This document shows positions 35,437 through 43,845 of a stretch of 64,000 bases of DNA, one piece after another. The stretch is taken from positions 1,302,001 to 1,366,000 of the forward strand of contig CAVWGP010000011.1 of assembly GCA_963754645.1 (NCBI GenBank), given 5' to 3'. The position numbers and the translations under genes were made by a program. The notes beneath the pieces were generated by a model. That model saw nothing but the letters and a program-made list of their open reading frames with translations. It did not search any database and was not told where the DNA came from. Position 1 is the first letter of the stretch, and every line of letters starts with the position of its first letter. This DNA comes from CAVWGP01 sp963754645 (GTDB lineage: Bacteria; Pseudomonadota; Alphaproteobacteria; Bin65).

Positions 35437-35970
35437 ATGCGCTACGACGCGAAAATCTCGCCCATCGCCGCGCGCTGCATCGTCGAGCTGCGCGGCGATC
35501 CGGGCGCGGCGCAACGCGTGGCGCGCCAGCTCGGCCTGACATTGCCGCGGCGGCCCAACACCTATTTGCGCAACGACGCGGAAACCGAGATCGCCTGGCT
35601 CGGGCCGCGGCGCTGGATCGTCATGGCCGCGCAGGCGCGCGAGGCTGAAATCGGCGGCGCGCTCGAGCGCCATGCGGCGGCGGAGCCGCTGCTCGCCGCG
35701 GCCTCGATCTCCGACATGCTGGCCGGTTTCGAAGTGTCCGGCCGCGACGCCCGCGAAATTCTCGGTCAAGGCACGCCGCTCGATCTCGCGCCGGGCGCGT
35801 TTCCGGACGACATGGCGAGCGGCACCGATTTTTTCGGCGCGCCCGCGATCGTGCGCCGCCGCGACAGCGCCGAGAACCTGTTCGAGCTTTGGATCGATCG
35901 CAGCCTGGCGCGATTTGCCCGCGACTGGCTGGCGGCCGCGAGCGGCGGGCCAATTCCAAATTCGAGCTGA
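35437..35970 (+). CDS. soxG: Sarcosine oxidase subunit gamma
   Basis: A 177-residue gamma subunit, three bases after soxA. LRNDAETEIAWLGPRRWIVM and SISDMLAGFEVSGRDAREIL, with GTPLDLAPGAFP, are conserved SoxG motifs; the fold resembles a GcvT fragment. It ends the operon; no intrinsic terminator was seen just after it. Confidence 0.9.
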   Translation: MRYDAKISPIAARCIVELRGDPGAAQRVARQLGLTLPRRPNTYLRNDAETEIAWLGPRRWIVMAAQAREAEIGGALERHAAAEPLLAAASISDMLAGFEVSGRDAREILGQGTPLDLAPGAFPDDMASGTDFFGAPAIVRRRDSAENLFELWIDRSLARFARDWLAAASGGPIPNSS

Positions 35971-36326
35971 CATACCCGCCGTCACGAAGCTCGGCGTGGT
36001 TGATCGAGAATTAAGCTTAATCGAAGACGCCGCCGCCGTTGTTGTAAAAATCGGCGAAATATTGCGGCCAATCAGCACTTGCCGTGGTTAATGCGCGAGA
36101 ACGGGCGCCGTCGAGCAACGTGCTGCTTGGGGCTTATCTAGTTTTGGAAACCCCGGGAATTTTCTCTGCAACTTCCACTCCTAACGAATGGTTATGTATT
36201 CTCAGTCAATAATTTTAACGCACGTTGACGACACCCGATTTTTTCGTTTGGCGCGCGAAATCCCGTGCCGCCACGCAATGCTCGAATAGAACGCCGCTCC
36301 GAGACAAACCCTGAGACGAATCCGAA
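35971..36326. other. Intergenic region upstream of the tandem hydrolase gene
   Basis: 356 bases, clearly more AT-rich than its surroundings. It contains a 12-bp perfect palindrome ATTAAGCTTAAT at 36010-36021 and several AT-rich patches such as AATAATTTTAAC near 36209, so it probably holds the promoter for the next gene. No gene or clear terminator was found. Confidence 0.5.
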
Positions 36327-38045
36327 ATGTTGAGAGCCGCGCTCGCCTCCGTCAACCGTCCCGCCGAGCTGATCGTGCGGCGTGAATTCGTCGCCTGCGG
36401 CGCCCGGCAAGTACATTATCGCCGAGCCGGGGTGGGCCCGCCGGCGATCCTGTGGAATCAATTGCCGCAAAATTCCGCGTCGCTCGATCAGCTCATGCGC
36501 CGACTGGCGCCCCACTTCACCGTATTCGTCATCGATCTGCCGGGCTTCGGTTTGTCCGACCCCCTGACGCAGGAAGCGCCGACCATCGCCGATCTTGCCG
36601 GCGCGCTTGCCGAGACCCTCGACGCGCTCGGCATCGAGAAGGCTGTCTTGGTCGCGCGGCAAATCGGGATCCCGATCGCGCTCGAATTCTGCCGGCGACA
36701 TGCGGATCGGATCGCGGCAGCCGCGCTCGATCGCGTGCACGATGCGGGCGAAGCGAACGGCGCCGAGCGGCTCAAGCGCTTCGCCCACGATTGCGTGCCA
36801 AACGCCGACGGCAGTCACCTGATTGCCGCTTGGGCCCGGCTGCGCGACGAACATATGTACAATCCCGGCGCCGCCCGGTCGGCCGCGACGCGCCGGCTCG
36901 CCGACATGCCGGCGCCGCAGTCGCTCCATGAGGATTGTTTCATGGAGATGTTGCGCTCGTCCGCCGCGGTGCGGCGGATGCTCGGCGCCGCGCTCGATTA
37001 CGATGTGGCTGGTGCCATCCGAGAGTTGACGGTGCCGATGGCCGTCTTTTGCGCCGATGGTGACGCGCTCTTGGCGCACGCCTCGGCTGTTCCGGCGGAC
37101 AATGTGCGGATCGAGCGATTGCGGCCCGGCGAGAGCGACGCCGCTGTCGAGAGCATCGCGGAGTTTCTGCTGTCGTTCACCACTGCGCGCAGCTATGAGC
37201 CGCGGTCGCTCGACGCCAACGCCGCGCCGATGCGCGAGTCGCTCGTGGCCATCCGGAGCGGAAGCGTGAACTTGCTTGCGCGCAGCGCGGGCGAGGGCGG
37301 CGGCCGGCCCGTGGTGCTGCTGCACGGGGCCGGCGAATCGAGCCTCGTCTTCGACGACTTGCGCAAACGTCTGGCGCAATCGCGGCGGGTCATCGCCTTC
37401 GATCTCCCGGGCCATGGCGAAAGCGACCGCATTCTCGAAGGCTTCGTGCCGCGTTTCCTCGCGGCCGCATTGGCCGAGGCGCTCGATGGCTTCGATCTCG
37501 CCGAAGTCGATTTTTTCGGTCGCGGGCTTGGCGCCGCGATCGCCGTCGAACTGGCGCTTGCCGAGCCGCACCGTGCCGCGCATCTTGCGATCGTCGATCA
37601 GCCGCTGCTCGGCGCCGAGGAGCGCGCCGAATTCTTTTCCTCCTACGCGCCGCCGATCGAGCCGGTCTGGGACGGTACGCACCTCCTGGCATTGTGGAAT
37701 CAAATTCTGGCGCGGGAATATTTCTGGCCCTGGTTCAAGCAGAAAAAATCTTTCATCCGCCAAATCGAGCCCAGCGCCGAAGCCGCGGCGATTCACGCCC
37801 GGGTCTTCGATGCGCTGCGCTGCGGCCCGGGCTATGCCCACGCCAACCGCAATTGGATCGATTGGCCGGCGCAGCAAAGGATCGAGCGGCTTGTGCCGCC
37901 GCTGCTGGTGATCGGGCGGCGCGGCGACGGCTGGTCGCGCGACGTGGAGACGATGGCGGCAAGCGCGCGGCGCGGCGCCATCGGCTGGGTGGACGGCGGC
38001 ACGCCCGACATTGCGGCGGTGCTCGAGAAGTTCCTGGACAATTAA
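36327..38045 (+). CDS. Tandem alpha/beta-hydrolase protein without nucleophile serines
   Basis: A 572-residue protein built of two alpha/beta-hydrolase-like domains (about 1-285 and 305-572). The first has FVIDLPGFGLSDPL and an elbow VLVARQIGIP in which the nucleophile position is Gln112. The second has VVLLHGAGESS, FDLPGHGESDRI and an elbow FFGRGLGAA in which it is Gly400. GxSxG is thus absent from both. It may bind rather than hydrolyse, or be a lyase/decarboxylase-like relative. It is a single-gene unit preceded by an AT-rich intergenic region; the ABC ATPase gene end faces it ten bases away. Function unknown. Confidence 0.8.
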   Translation: MLRAALASVNRPAELIVRREFVACGARQVHYRRAGVGPPAILWNQLPQNSASLDQLMRRLAPHFTVFVIDLPGFGLSDPLTQEAPTIADLAGALAETLDALGIEKAVLVARQIGIPIALEFCRRHADRIAAAALDRVHDAGEANGAERLKRFAHDCVPNADGSHLIAAWARLRDEHMYNPGAARSAATRRLADMPAPQSLHEDCFMEMLRSSAAVRRMLGAALDYDVAGAIRELTVPMAVFCADGDALLAHASAVPADNVRIERLRPGESDAAVESIAEFLLSFTTARSYEPRSLDANAAPMRESLVAIRSGSVNLLARSAGEGGGRPVVLLHGAGESSLVFDDLRKRLAQSRRVIAFDLPGHGESDRILEGFVPRFLAAALAEALDGFDLAEVDFFGRGLGAAIAVELALAEPHRAAHLAIVDQPLLGAEERAEFFSSYAPPIEPVWDGTHLLALWNQILAREYFWPWFKQKKSFIRQIEPSAEAAAIHARVFDALRCGPGYAHANRNWIDWPAQQRIERLVPPLLVIGRRGDGWSRDVETMAASARRGAIGWVDGGTPDIAAVLEKFLDN

Positions 38046-38055
38046 ATCGCCGAGC

Positions 38056-39138
38056 TCAATCGGCCAGGATGACCGTGCGCGCGGGATCGAGAACGAGGCG
38101 CACCGCCTCGCCCGGCGCCGCGCTGGCCGCGGATGCGTCGGTCAAGGCAAGAACCCGCCTGCCGCCCGCGTCGAGCACCAGCTTGCGCGTCGCGCCGAGA
38201 TAGATCGCATCGACCACCGTGGCCGGTATGCCATCGGCGCGATCGGCGGCGCCGAGCCGCAGCCGCTCGGGCCGGCAGCCGAGCGTGATCCGGCTGCCGA
38301 CCGATATCGCATGGCCGGGCGCGGGCAGATCGATTTTGGCGCCGCCGCCGCCGTCGAGGTCGATCGCGAGCCTATCGGGGGCGATGGCTGACACGCGTCC
38401 CTCGAACAAATTGCAGTCGCCCAGGAACGTCGCGACGAAGCGCGACTTCGGGCACTCGTAGACCTCCGCCGCCGAGCCGGCCTGCGCGATCCGCCCGTCG
38501 CGCATCACCACGACGCGGTCGGAGAGAAAGATCGCTTCTTCCTGATCGTGCGTGACATAGACGACGGTGACGCCGAGCTTGCGGTGCAGTGCCTTGAGCT
38601 CGAGCTGGATGTTTTGCCGCAAATTCTTGTCGAGCGCGCCGAGCGGCTCGTCCATCAGCAAGATGTCCGGATTGAAAACCAAGGCGCGGGCCAGGGCCAC
38701 GCGCTGCTGCTGCCCGCCCGACAATTGGCGCGGATAGCGCTCGCCCATTCCGGCGAGATCGACCAGCGCCAGCACGCGCGCCACGGCCTCGGCCTTCGCC
38801 GCCGTGGCGTGGCGCCGCATGTCGAGCGGAAACGCGATGTTCCGCTCCACCGACATGTGCGGAAACAGCGCGTAGTTCTGAAACACCACGCCGATATTGC
38901 GGCGCGCGGCGGGGATGCCGGCCATGTCGCGGCCGGCGATCGTCACGCGGCCCTCGTCGGGCTCTTCAAATCCCGCGATCAGCTTGAGCAGCGTCGTCTT
39001 GCCGGAGCCGGATGGGCCGAGCAGCGTGCAAAATTCGCCCGGCGCCACGTCGAGCGTCACGCGGTCGGCGGCCGTCACCGCGCCGAAGCGCTTTGTGGCG
39101 CCGGCAAGCGCCACGCTCTTGCCGTTCGCGCCGCTCAC
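38056..39138 (-). CDS. Polyamine-type ABC transporter ATPase (PotA-like)
   Basis: A 360-residue ATPase of the spermidine/putrescine or 2-aminoethylphosphonate-like importer class. Walker A GPSGSGKTT, Q-loop VVFQNYALFPHMSV, signature LSGGQQQRVALARAL, Walker B ILLMDEPLGALD and the switch histidine in YVTHDQEEA are all present. A C-terminal TOBE domain follows. The GTG at 39138 overlaps the permease stop (GTGA), which fixes the start better than longer upstream frames. Last gene of the operon. Confidence 0.92.
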   Translation of the reverse strand: MSGANGKSVALAGATKRFGAVTAADRVTLDVAPGEFCTLLGPSGSGKTTLLKLIAGFEEPDEGRVTIAGRDMAGIPAARRNIGVVFQNYALFPHMSVERNIAFPLDMRRHATAAKAEAVARVLALVDLAGMGERYPRQLSGGQQQRVALARALVFNPDILLMDEPLGALDKNLRQNIQLELKALHRKLGVTVVYVTHDQEEAIFLSDRVVVMRDGRIAQAGSAAEVYECPKSRFVATFLGDCNLFEGRVSAIAPDRLAIDLDGGGGAKIDLPAPGHAISVGSRITLGCRPERLRLGAADRADGIPATVVDAIYLGATRKLVLDAGGRRVLALTDASAASAAPGEAVRLVLDPARTVILAD

Positions 39139-40805
39139 CGCCGTCTCCGGATCGACAGCGACACGACCAGAATGCCGATCGAAGCGAGAATGAGCAGCGC
39201 CGCGACCGCCGTAATCGTCGGATCGATATCGTGCGCGACGCCTTCGTACATCAGCTTCGGCAAGGTACGCGATTCGATATCGGTGAGGAAGATCGCGAGA
39301 ATGACCTCGTCGAACGAGGTGACGAAGGCGAAAACGGCGCCGGCCACGATGCCCGGCAGAATATGCGGCAATTGCACGCGCCGGAACATGGCCGGCCAAC
39401 TCGCGCCGAGGCTGTAGGCCGCCAGCGCCTGCGCGTTGTCGAAGCTACGGAGCGAGGCCCGCACGGTGACGAAGGCGAAGGGCAGGGCAAGCAGCGCGTG
39501 GCCCATGGCAAGTCCGAGCTTGGTTCCGGTGACGCGCAGCGGCGCGTAGAGATAATACAGCGCCACCGCGACCACGATGGTGGGCACGATCATCGGCAGC
39601 ACCAGCAGCGTCTCGATCTGCCGCTGGCGGCGCGGCGCCAGCATGCCGGCGCCGAGCGCCGCCGCCGTGCCGGCGACGGTCGCCAGCGGCACGGCAATGG
39701 CCGCCACTTCGAGCGAACTCAGAAACGCATCGGCCCATTTGTCGGTCGCAAACAAATTTTCGTACCAGCGCCAGCTATAGGCGGGCGGCGGAAACACCAG
39801 GAACGGCGATCGGCTGAGGCTCATCGGAAAAACCATGACGATCGGCGCGAGCAGGAACAGCGCAACCAGCGTTCCGGCGCCGACGACGAGGCGGCCGGCG
39901 GCGCCGCGGCGATAGGCTTTGCCGCCGGCCGCGCCCAGATTGTCGCCGCTGCCCGCGCCCTCCATGCCGCCCCATAGCCGGTCGAGCCCGAAGCGGCGCT
40001 GGAATTGCCAGAACATGACCAGCGTGATCGCCAGCAGCGTGATCGAGAGCGCCGCCGCCATGCCCCAATCGAGCCGCTCCGACAGGTGATACTGGATCAT
40101 CATCGCGATCATCGTCTGCTTCGGGCCGCCGAGCAGCGCGGGCGTGATGTAGTAGCCGATCGCGTGCATGAAGACGATGATCGCGCCGGCGATGACGCCG
40201 GGCGCCGTGAGCGGCGCGATGACGCGCCGAAACACCGCGCCGGGCGGCGCGCCCAGGCTTTCGGCCGCGAGCAGCAGATTGCGGTCGACGGTGCGGAACG
40301 CGGCGTAGAGCGGCAGGACGACGAAGGGCATGAGCACGTGAATCATGCCGATCAAGACGCCCGACAAATTGAAGATGAACTGCACCGGCTCATCGACCAG
40401 GCCGGTCGAGGTCAAGATCGTGTTCAGCAAGCCTTGCTTTTGCAGCAGGATGATCCACGCCGTCGTGCGCACCAGGGCCGACGTCCAGAACGGCAGCAGC
40501 ACGACAAAGGCGATGATGCGCGCCGCGTTCGGCCCCAGCGTCGCCATCATGTAGGCCAGCGGATAGGCGGCGGCGATGCAGCCCAGCGTCACCAGCGTCG
40601 CTATGACGAAAGTATTGAGGATCGGCACGCGATAGGCCGGGCTCGTCAGGATGCGGCCGTAAAGCTCGAACGAGATCCCGTCCTTGGCGAAGCTGAGAAC
40701 GAAGACGTATAGAATCGGGCCGAGCAGCAGGATCGCGATCAGCAGCAGCGCGGGCGCCGCCGCCGCCCATCCTGCCCGCTGGCGGCGCGCCGCGGCGCCG
40801 CTCAT
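39135..40805 (-). CDS. Fused PotB-PotC-type ABC permease
   Basis: A 556-residue permease holding two binding-protein-dependent permease domains in one chain. The first covers about 15-275, with EAA loop ESLGAPPGAVFRRVIAPLTA. The second covers about 300-550, with YSLGASWPAMFRRVQLPHIL. Usually these are separate PotB and PotC proteins; no stop, start or ribosome-binding site separates them here. The linker (about 265-305, GLDRLWGGMEGAGSGDNLGA) is hydrophilic. The ATG at 40805 overlaps the upstream M24 stop by four bases. It would supply both membrane halves of the importer. Confidence 0.88.
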   Translation of the reverse strand: MSGAAARRQRAGWAAAAPALLLIAILLLGPILYVFVLSFAKDGISFELYGRILTSPAYRVPILNTFVIATLVTLGCIAAAYPLAYMMATLGPNAARIIAFVVLLPFWTSALVRTTAWIILLQKQGLLNTILTSTGLVDEPVQFIFNLSGVLIGMIHVLMPFVVLPLYAAFRTVDRNLLLAAESLGAPPGAVFRRVIAPLTAPGVIAGAIIVFMHAIGYYITPALLGGPKQTMIAMMIQYHLSERLDWGMAAALSITLLAITLVMFWQFQRRFGLDRLWGGMEGAGSGDNLGAAGGKAYRRGAAGRLVVGAGTLVALFLLAPIVMVFPMSLSRSPFLVFPPPAYSWRWYENLFATDKWADAFLSSLEVAAIAVPLATVAGTAAALGAGMLAPRRQRQIETLLVLPMIVPTIVVAVALYYLYAPLRVTGTKLGLAMGHALLALPFAFVTVRASLRSFDNAQALAAYSLGASWPAMFRRVQLPHILPGIVAGAVFAFVTSFDEVILAIFLTDIESRTLPKLMYEGVAHDIDPTITAVAALLILASIGILVVSLSIRRRR

Positions 40806-41929
40806 GTCACGATAAGCTCGCGGCGGAAATTCGTCAGCCGATCGTATCCGCTGTCGGTGATCGCGATGGTCTCGGAAAAGCCGAAGCTGTCGGCGAATAT
40901 ATAGGTGTGAAACACCATGCCGGGCGCGAAATGCCAGTCGGCGCCGGGCGCCGCTTCCAGCGCCTCGCCGCCGGTCGGCGGCAGCATCAGGCCGATCGAA
41001 TAGAAGGTCTTGTTCGTGTAGCTCTTGCGCAGGCCGGCGCCGACGACGCCGTCGCGATATATTGCGTCGGGCACCGTCGCAGCGACGCCGGGCGCCACTT
41101 CCCTGAGCGCGCGATCTTGAATCGCGAGCAGCGCCGCGGCCTTGGCGTATTCCGCCGGCGTTGCGGCCCCGACCTTGAGCGTGCGCCAAAAGCGCGCGTG
41201 GTAATGGCGCACCGCCGGCGTGCATTCGAGCTGGATGGTGTCGCCCTGGGCGAGCACGCGGTCGGAATAGCCGCCGTGCAAATGAGAGGCGCGTTCGCCC
41301 GAGGCGAGCGGGCCGGGGCCCGGCACGTCGCTGCCGGCGCGGATCATGGCGGCCGCGATCTCGGCGGCCATGTCGCGCTCGCTCGCGCCCGGTTTGGCGG
41401 CGGCGATGCCCGCTTCCATGCCGGCCTCGGCGGCCTTCCCGGCGCGGCGCTGATAGGCGATCTCGGCCGGCGATTTGACCAAACGCAAGCGCCCGACAAG
41501 ATCGCCGGCATCGACCAATTCAAAGCCGGTCATGCGCTCCTTGAGCGCGTCCCAGCGTTCGGCGGTCAATTGCCAGGCGGATTTCTCGATCGCGCAGCGC
41601 GCGCGCGCGCCGAGCTTGCGCCGCAGGAACGCCAAGGCTCCGGCGAGCCGGTCCTCGCCGTCCGCCCACAAGGCGCGATCGGCGAAGACGCAGGTCCGAT
41701 CGAGATAATATTCGGCGACGTCACGGCAGAAGACGCCGGGCTCGCCCTCGGCCGGGATCGCGGCGAACTGGAACGTGGAATAGCCGCGCGTGAAAAACCC
41801 CGTCAGCCAGGTCACGCTCTCGGGCTGGAAAGCGAGCAGCGCGTCGAGACCGCGCTGCTTGAGCGCGGCCTGCACTTTGCCGACACGTTCGAGATAGTCC
41901 GCGCGCGGAAACCAGGCGTCCGTCGCCAT
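40802..41929 (-). CDS. M24 family hydrolase, DoeA (ectoine hydrolase)-like, metal-free
   Basis: A 375-residue creatinase-fold protein. The sites of the five M24 metal ligands are changed: the two aspartates fall in LECTPAVRHYHARFWRT, the histidine region reads FYSIGLMLPPTGGEA, and the glutamates are lost in GMVFHTYIF and FSETIAIT. The IGxxxPPxxGE and PGMVFH patterns are those I associate with ectoine-hydrolase-like (DoeA/EutD) proteins. It lies between the binding-protein gene (seven-base gap) and the permease (ATGA overlap), so it probably cleaves the imported compound. Substrate is inferred only as an N-acyl or cyclic amino compound. Confidence 0.8.
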   Translation of the reverse strand: MATDAWFPRADYLERVGKVQAALKQRGLDALLAFQPESVTWLTGFFTRGYSTFQFAAIPAEGEPGVFCRDVAEYYLDRTCVFADRALWADGEDRLAGALAFLRRKLGARARCAIEKSAWQLTAERWDALKERMTGFELVDAGDLVGRLRLVKSPAEIAYQRRAGKAAEAGMEAGIAAAKPGASERDMAAEIAAAMIRAGSDVPGPGPLASGERASHLHGGYSDRVLAQGDTIQLECTPAVRHYHARFWRTLKVGAATPAEYAKAAALLAIQDRALREVAPGVAATVPDAIYRDGVVGAGLRKSYTNKTFYSIGLMLPPTGGEALEAAPGADWHFAPGMVFHTYIFADSFGFSETIAITDSGYDRLTNFRRELIVT

Positions 41930-41936
41930 CCGCCGC

Positions 41937-43001
41937 TTAGCTCTGGATGAAGGCCTGGTAGCGCTCGACCATCGCCTGCCCGTTTTTCTTCCACCAAGCG
42001 ATGTCGAGGAACAAATCGATCTTGGCGTCGGGCGAGCCCGGCAGATTGGCCCATTTGTCCTTCGGGATGCTCTCGTAAGCCTTGGCGGTCACCGGTCCGT
42101 ACATGATGTGTTTGTGGAATTCCGCCTGCGCCTTGGCGGAGACCATCCAATTGAGAAACTTGTAGGCGTTCTCCTTGTTTTTGGCGCCCTTGACGATCAT
42201 GAAAAACCCGAGCTGCGCCACCTGCCCGGCGAAAATCATCTTGAGCGGCAGGCCTTCGTTGATGCCGGCCTGATAGCGGCCGTTCCAGCCCATCGACATG
42301 ACCGCGTCGCCGCTGCCCAGCACCTGCACGGGGTGGGCGCCGTTCGTCCACCATTGCATGGCGTGCGGCTTGATCGCCGCCAGCTTTTTGAAAGCACGAT
42401 CCACGCCGTCTTTGGTCGATAGCACTTTGTAGACGTTGGCCGGCGCCACGCCGTCGGCGAGCAGCGCCGCCTCGATCGCGCTTTGCGGCCGGCCGTACAT
42501 CGAGCGCTTGCCGGGGAATTTCTGCGCGTCGAAAAAATCGGCCCAGCTTTGCGGCTGCGGCTTGCCGTCGGGATAGGTCTTGGTCGAATAGGCGAAGACG
42601 GTCGAGAAGATTTCCGAGGGCACGCCGAACGCGTAGCGCGTGCCGGGAAACACGTGGCTTTGATCGACCTTGTCCGCCGGGATCGGCTCGAACAGGCCGG
42701 CATCGACGCCTTGCATCAGCGTGGCGCCGCCGCCGGTCACCACGTCCCAGGTCACGGTGTTGGTATCGACCATGGCCTTGATGCGGGCGATTTCGGGATT
42801 GGTATCCTCCTTGACGCGGACGCCCGAGGATTTTGCGAAAGGTTCGAGCCAAGCCTTGCGGATCGCCTCCTGGTAGGCGCCGCCCCAGCTGGTGAAAACC
42901 AGTTCCTGAGATTGCGCCAGGGCCGCGCGGCCCAGGAGCGCCGGGCCGATGGCCGAGGCCGCAACGGATCCAACTGCAAGATTACGCCGACTGATCGACA
43001 T
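41937..43001 (-). CDS. Polyamine-type ABC transporter substrate-binding protein (PotD-like)
   Basis: A 354-residue periplasmic binding protein. Its leader MSISRRNLAVGSVAASAIGP has a twin-arginine pattern (SRRNLAV), unlike the Sec leaders of the other binding proteins here. ELVFTSWGGAYQEAIRKAWL and WDVVTGGGATLMQGVDAGLF are typical of the PotD/ABC-solute-binding family 1/6 group. GGAGG is placed about seven bases before the ATG at 43001. It heads the importer genes and follows the amidotransferase by 14 bases. Confidence 0.9.
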   Translation of the reverse strand: MSISRRNLAVGSVAASAIGPALLGRAALAQSQELVFTSWGGAYQEAIRKAWLEPFAKSSGVRVKEDTNPEIARIKAMVDTNTVTWDVVTGGGATLMQGVDAGLFEPIPADKVDQSHVFPGTRYAFGVPSEIFSTVFAYSTKTYPDGKPQPQSWADFFDAQKFPGKRSMYGRPQSAIEAALLADGVAPANVYKVLSTKDGVDRAFKKLAAIKPHAMQWWTNGAHPVQVLGSGDAVMSMGWNGRYQAGINEGLPLKMIFAGQVAQLGFFMIVKGAKNKENAYKFLNWMVSAKAQAEFHKHIMYGPVTAKAYESIPKDKWANLPGSPDAKIDLFLDIAWWKKNGQAMVERYQAFIQS

Positions 43002-43015
43002 GCTTCGTCCTCCGA

Positions 43016-43735
43016 TTATTTGGCATTTGCATATTTGGCGCGCGTTCGCAGCGGGTATGCCATGAAATTCCGCAGCATTGTCTTGGCGTCGAGCGCATCG
43101 TCCGCGTCGCGCTTCAGGCGATCGACATCGGCGCCGTCGGCTTCGAGGCGCTTGCGCACGTCCTCGAACCATTGCCGCGCCTGCTCGGCATTCACTTCGG
43201 GGTGGCCCTGGATGCCCCACATCGGCAGATCCTTGTAGCGCCAGATGTGGTTGGGGCATTCGGCGGTGCCGGCGAGAACAGTCATGTGGCGATGCGCGGC
43301 GCGCACTTCGTCGTTGTGCCAGACGAACATCGAAACGCGGGCGCCGAGGCCGGCGGTGAGCGGATCGGTCGTGGCCGCCGCCGTCAGATCGAGCCACGTA
43401 TAGCCCACGTCGCAACTTTCGCGGCGGAATACCTCGTCGCGCCCGCACAGCGCCGAGCCCATGATCTGGCTGCCGAAGCAGATGCCGAGCGTGGGAATCG
43501 CCCGCTCGGCCAGCTCGGCAACCAGTTCGTGCTCGCGGTGAATCCAGGGCACGTCGTCATAGGCGCCGTGCGGGCTGCCGGAGAGGAAGCACGCGGCATA
43601 GCCGTCGAGGCTCGCCGGAAATTCGCCGCCATAGGCCCATTTCGACTCGACGGCGAAGCCGGCTTCGGCGAAGCGCTGTTCGAGCTGCGCCACCGAATTG
43701 CGGCGCGGTCCGTTATGGAGGTAGAGCAATCGCAT
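43016..43735 (-). CDS. Class I glutamine amidotransferase-like protein
   Basis: A 239-residue protein of the GATase class I fold. The nucleophile cysteine is in LGICFGSQIMG and the His-Glu pair in GIQGHPEVN, completing the triad. It resembles stand-alone GMP-synthase-like amidotransferases and gamma-glutamyl hydrolases such as those for gamma-glutamyl-polyamine. The ATG at 43735 (MRLLYLHNGP) is preferred over a 29-codon extension. Co-located with a polyamine-type importer, it could deglutamylate or amidate an imported amine; that is inference. Confidence 0.85.
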   Translation of the reverse strand: MRLLYLHNGPRRNSVAQLEQRFAEAGFAVESKWAYGGEFPASLDGYAACFLSGSPHGAYDDVPWIHREHELVAELAERAIPTLGICFGSQIMGSALCGRDEVFRRESCDVGYTWLDLTAAATTDPLTAGLGARVSMFVWHNDEVRAAHRHMTVLAGTAECPNHIWRYKDLPMWGIQGHPEVNAEQARQWFEDVRKRLEADGADVDRLKRDADDALDAKTMLRNFMAYPLRTRAKYANAK

Positions 43736-43845
43736 TCGCCGAAATCCGAGCATAGCCGACTGGCGAGAACGGGGCTTATTCTTGCGTGCGACATAAGTTA
43801 GCCTAGCGGTGCAACGGCGCAAGGGGATTTGGAATTGGTGCGGCC

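Noticed and set aside
32218..36078. A 1286-codon minus-strand open frame opposite soxDAG
   Set aside because: It is an antisense shadow of GC-rich coding sequence, rich in Arg, Gly, Ala and His, with no family motif, while the plus strand encodes complete Sox subunits.
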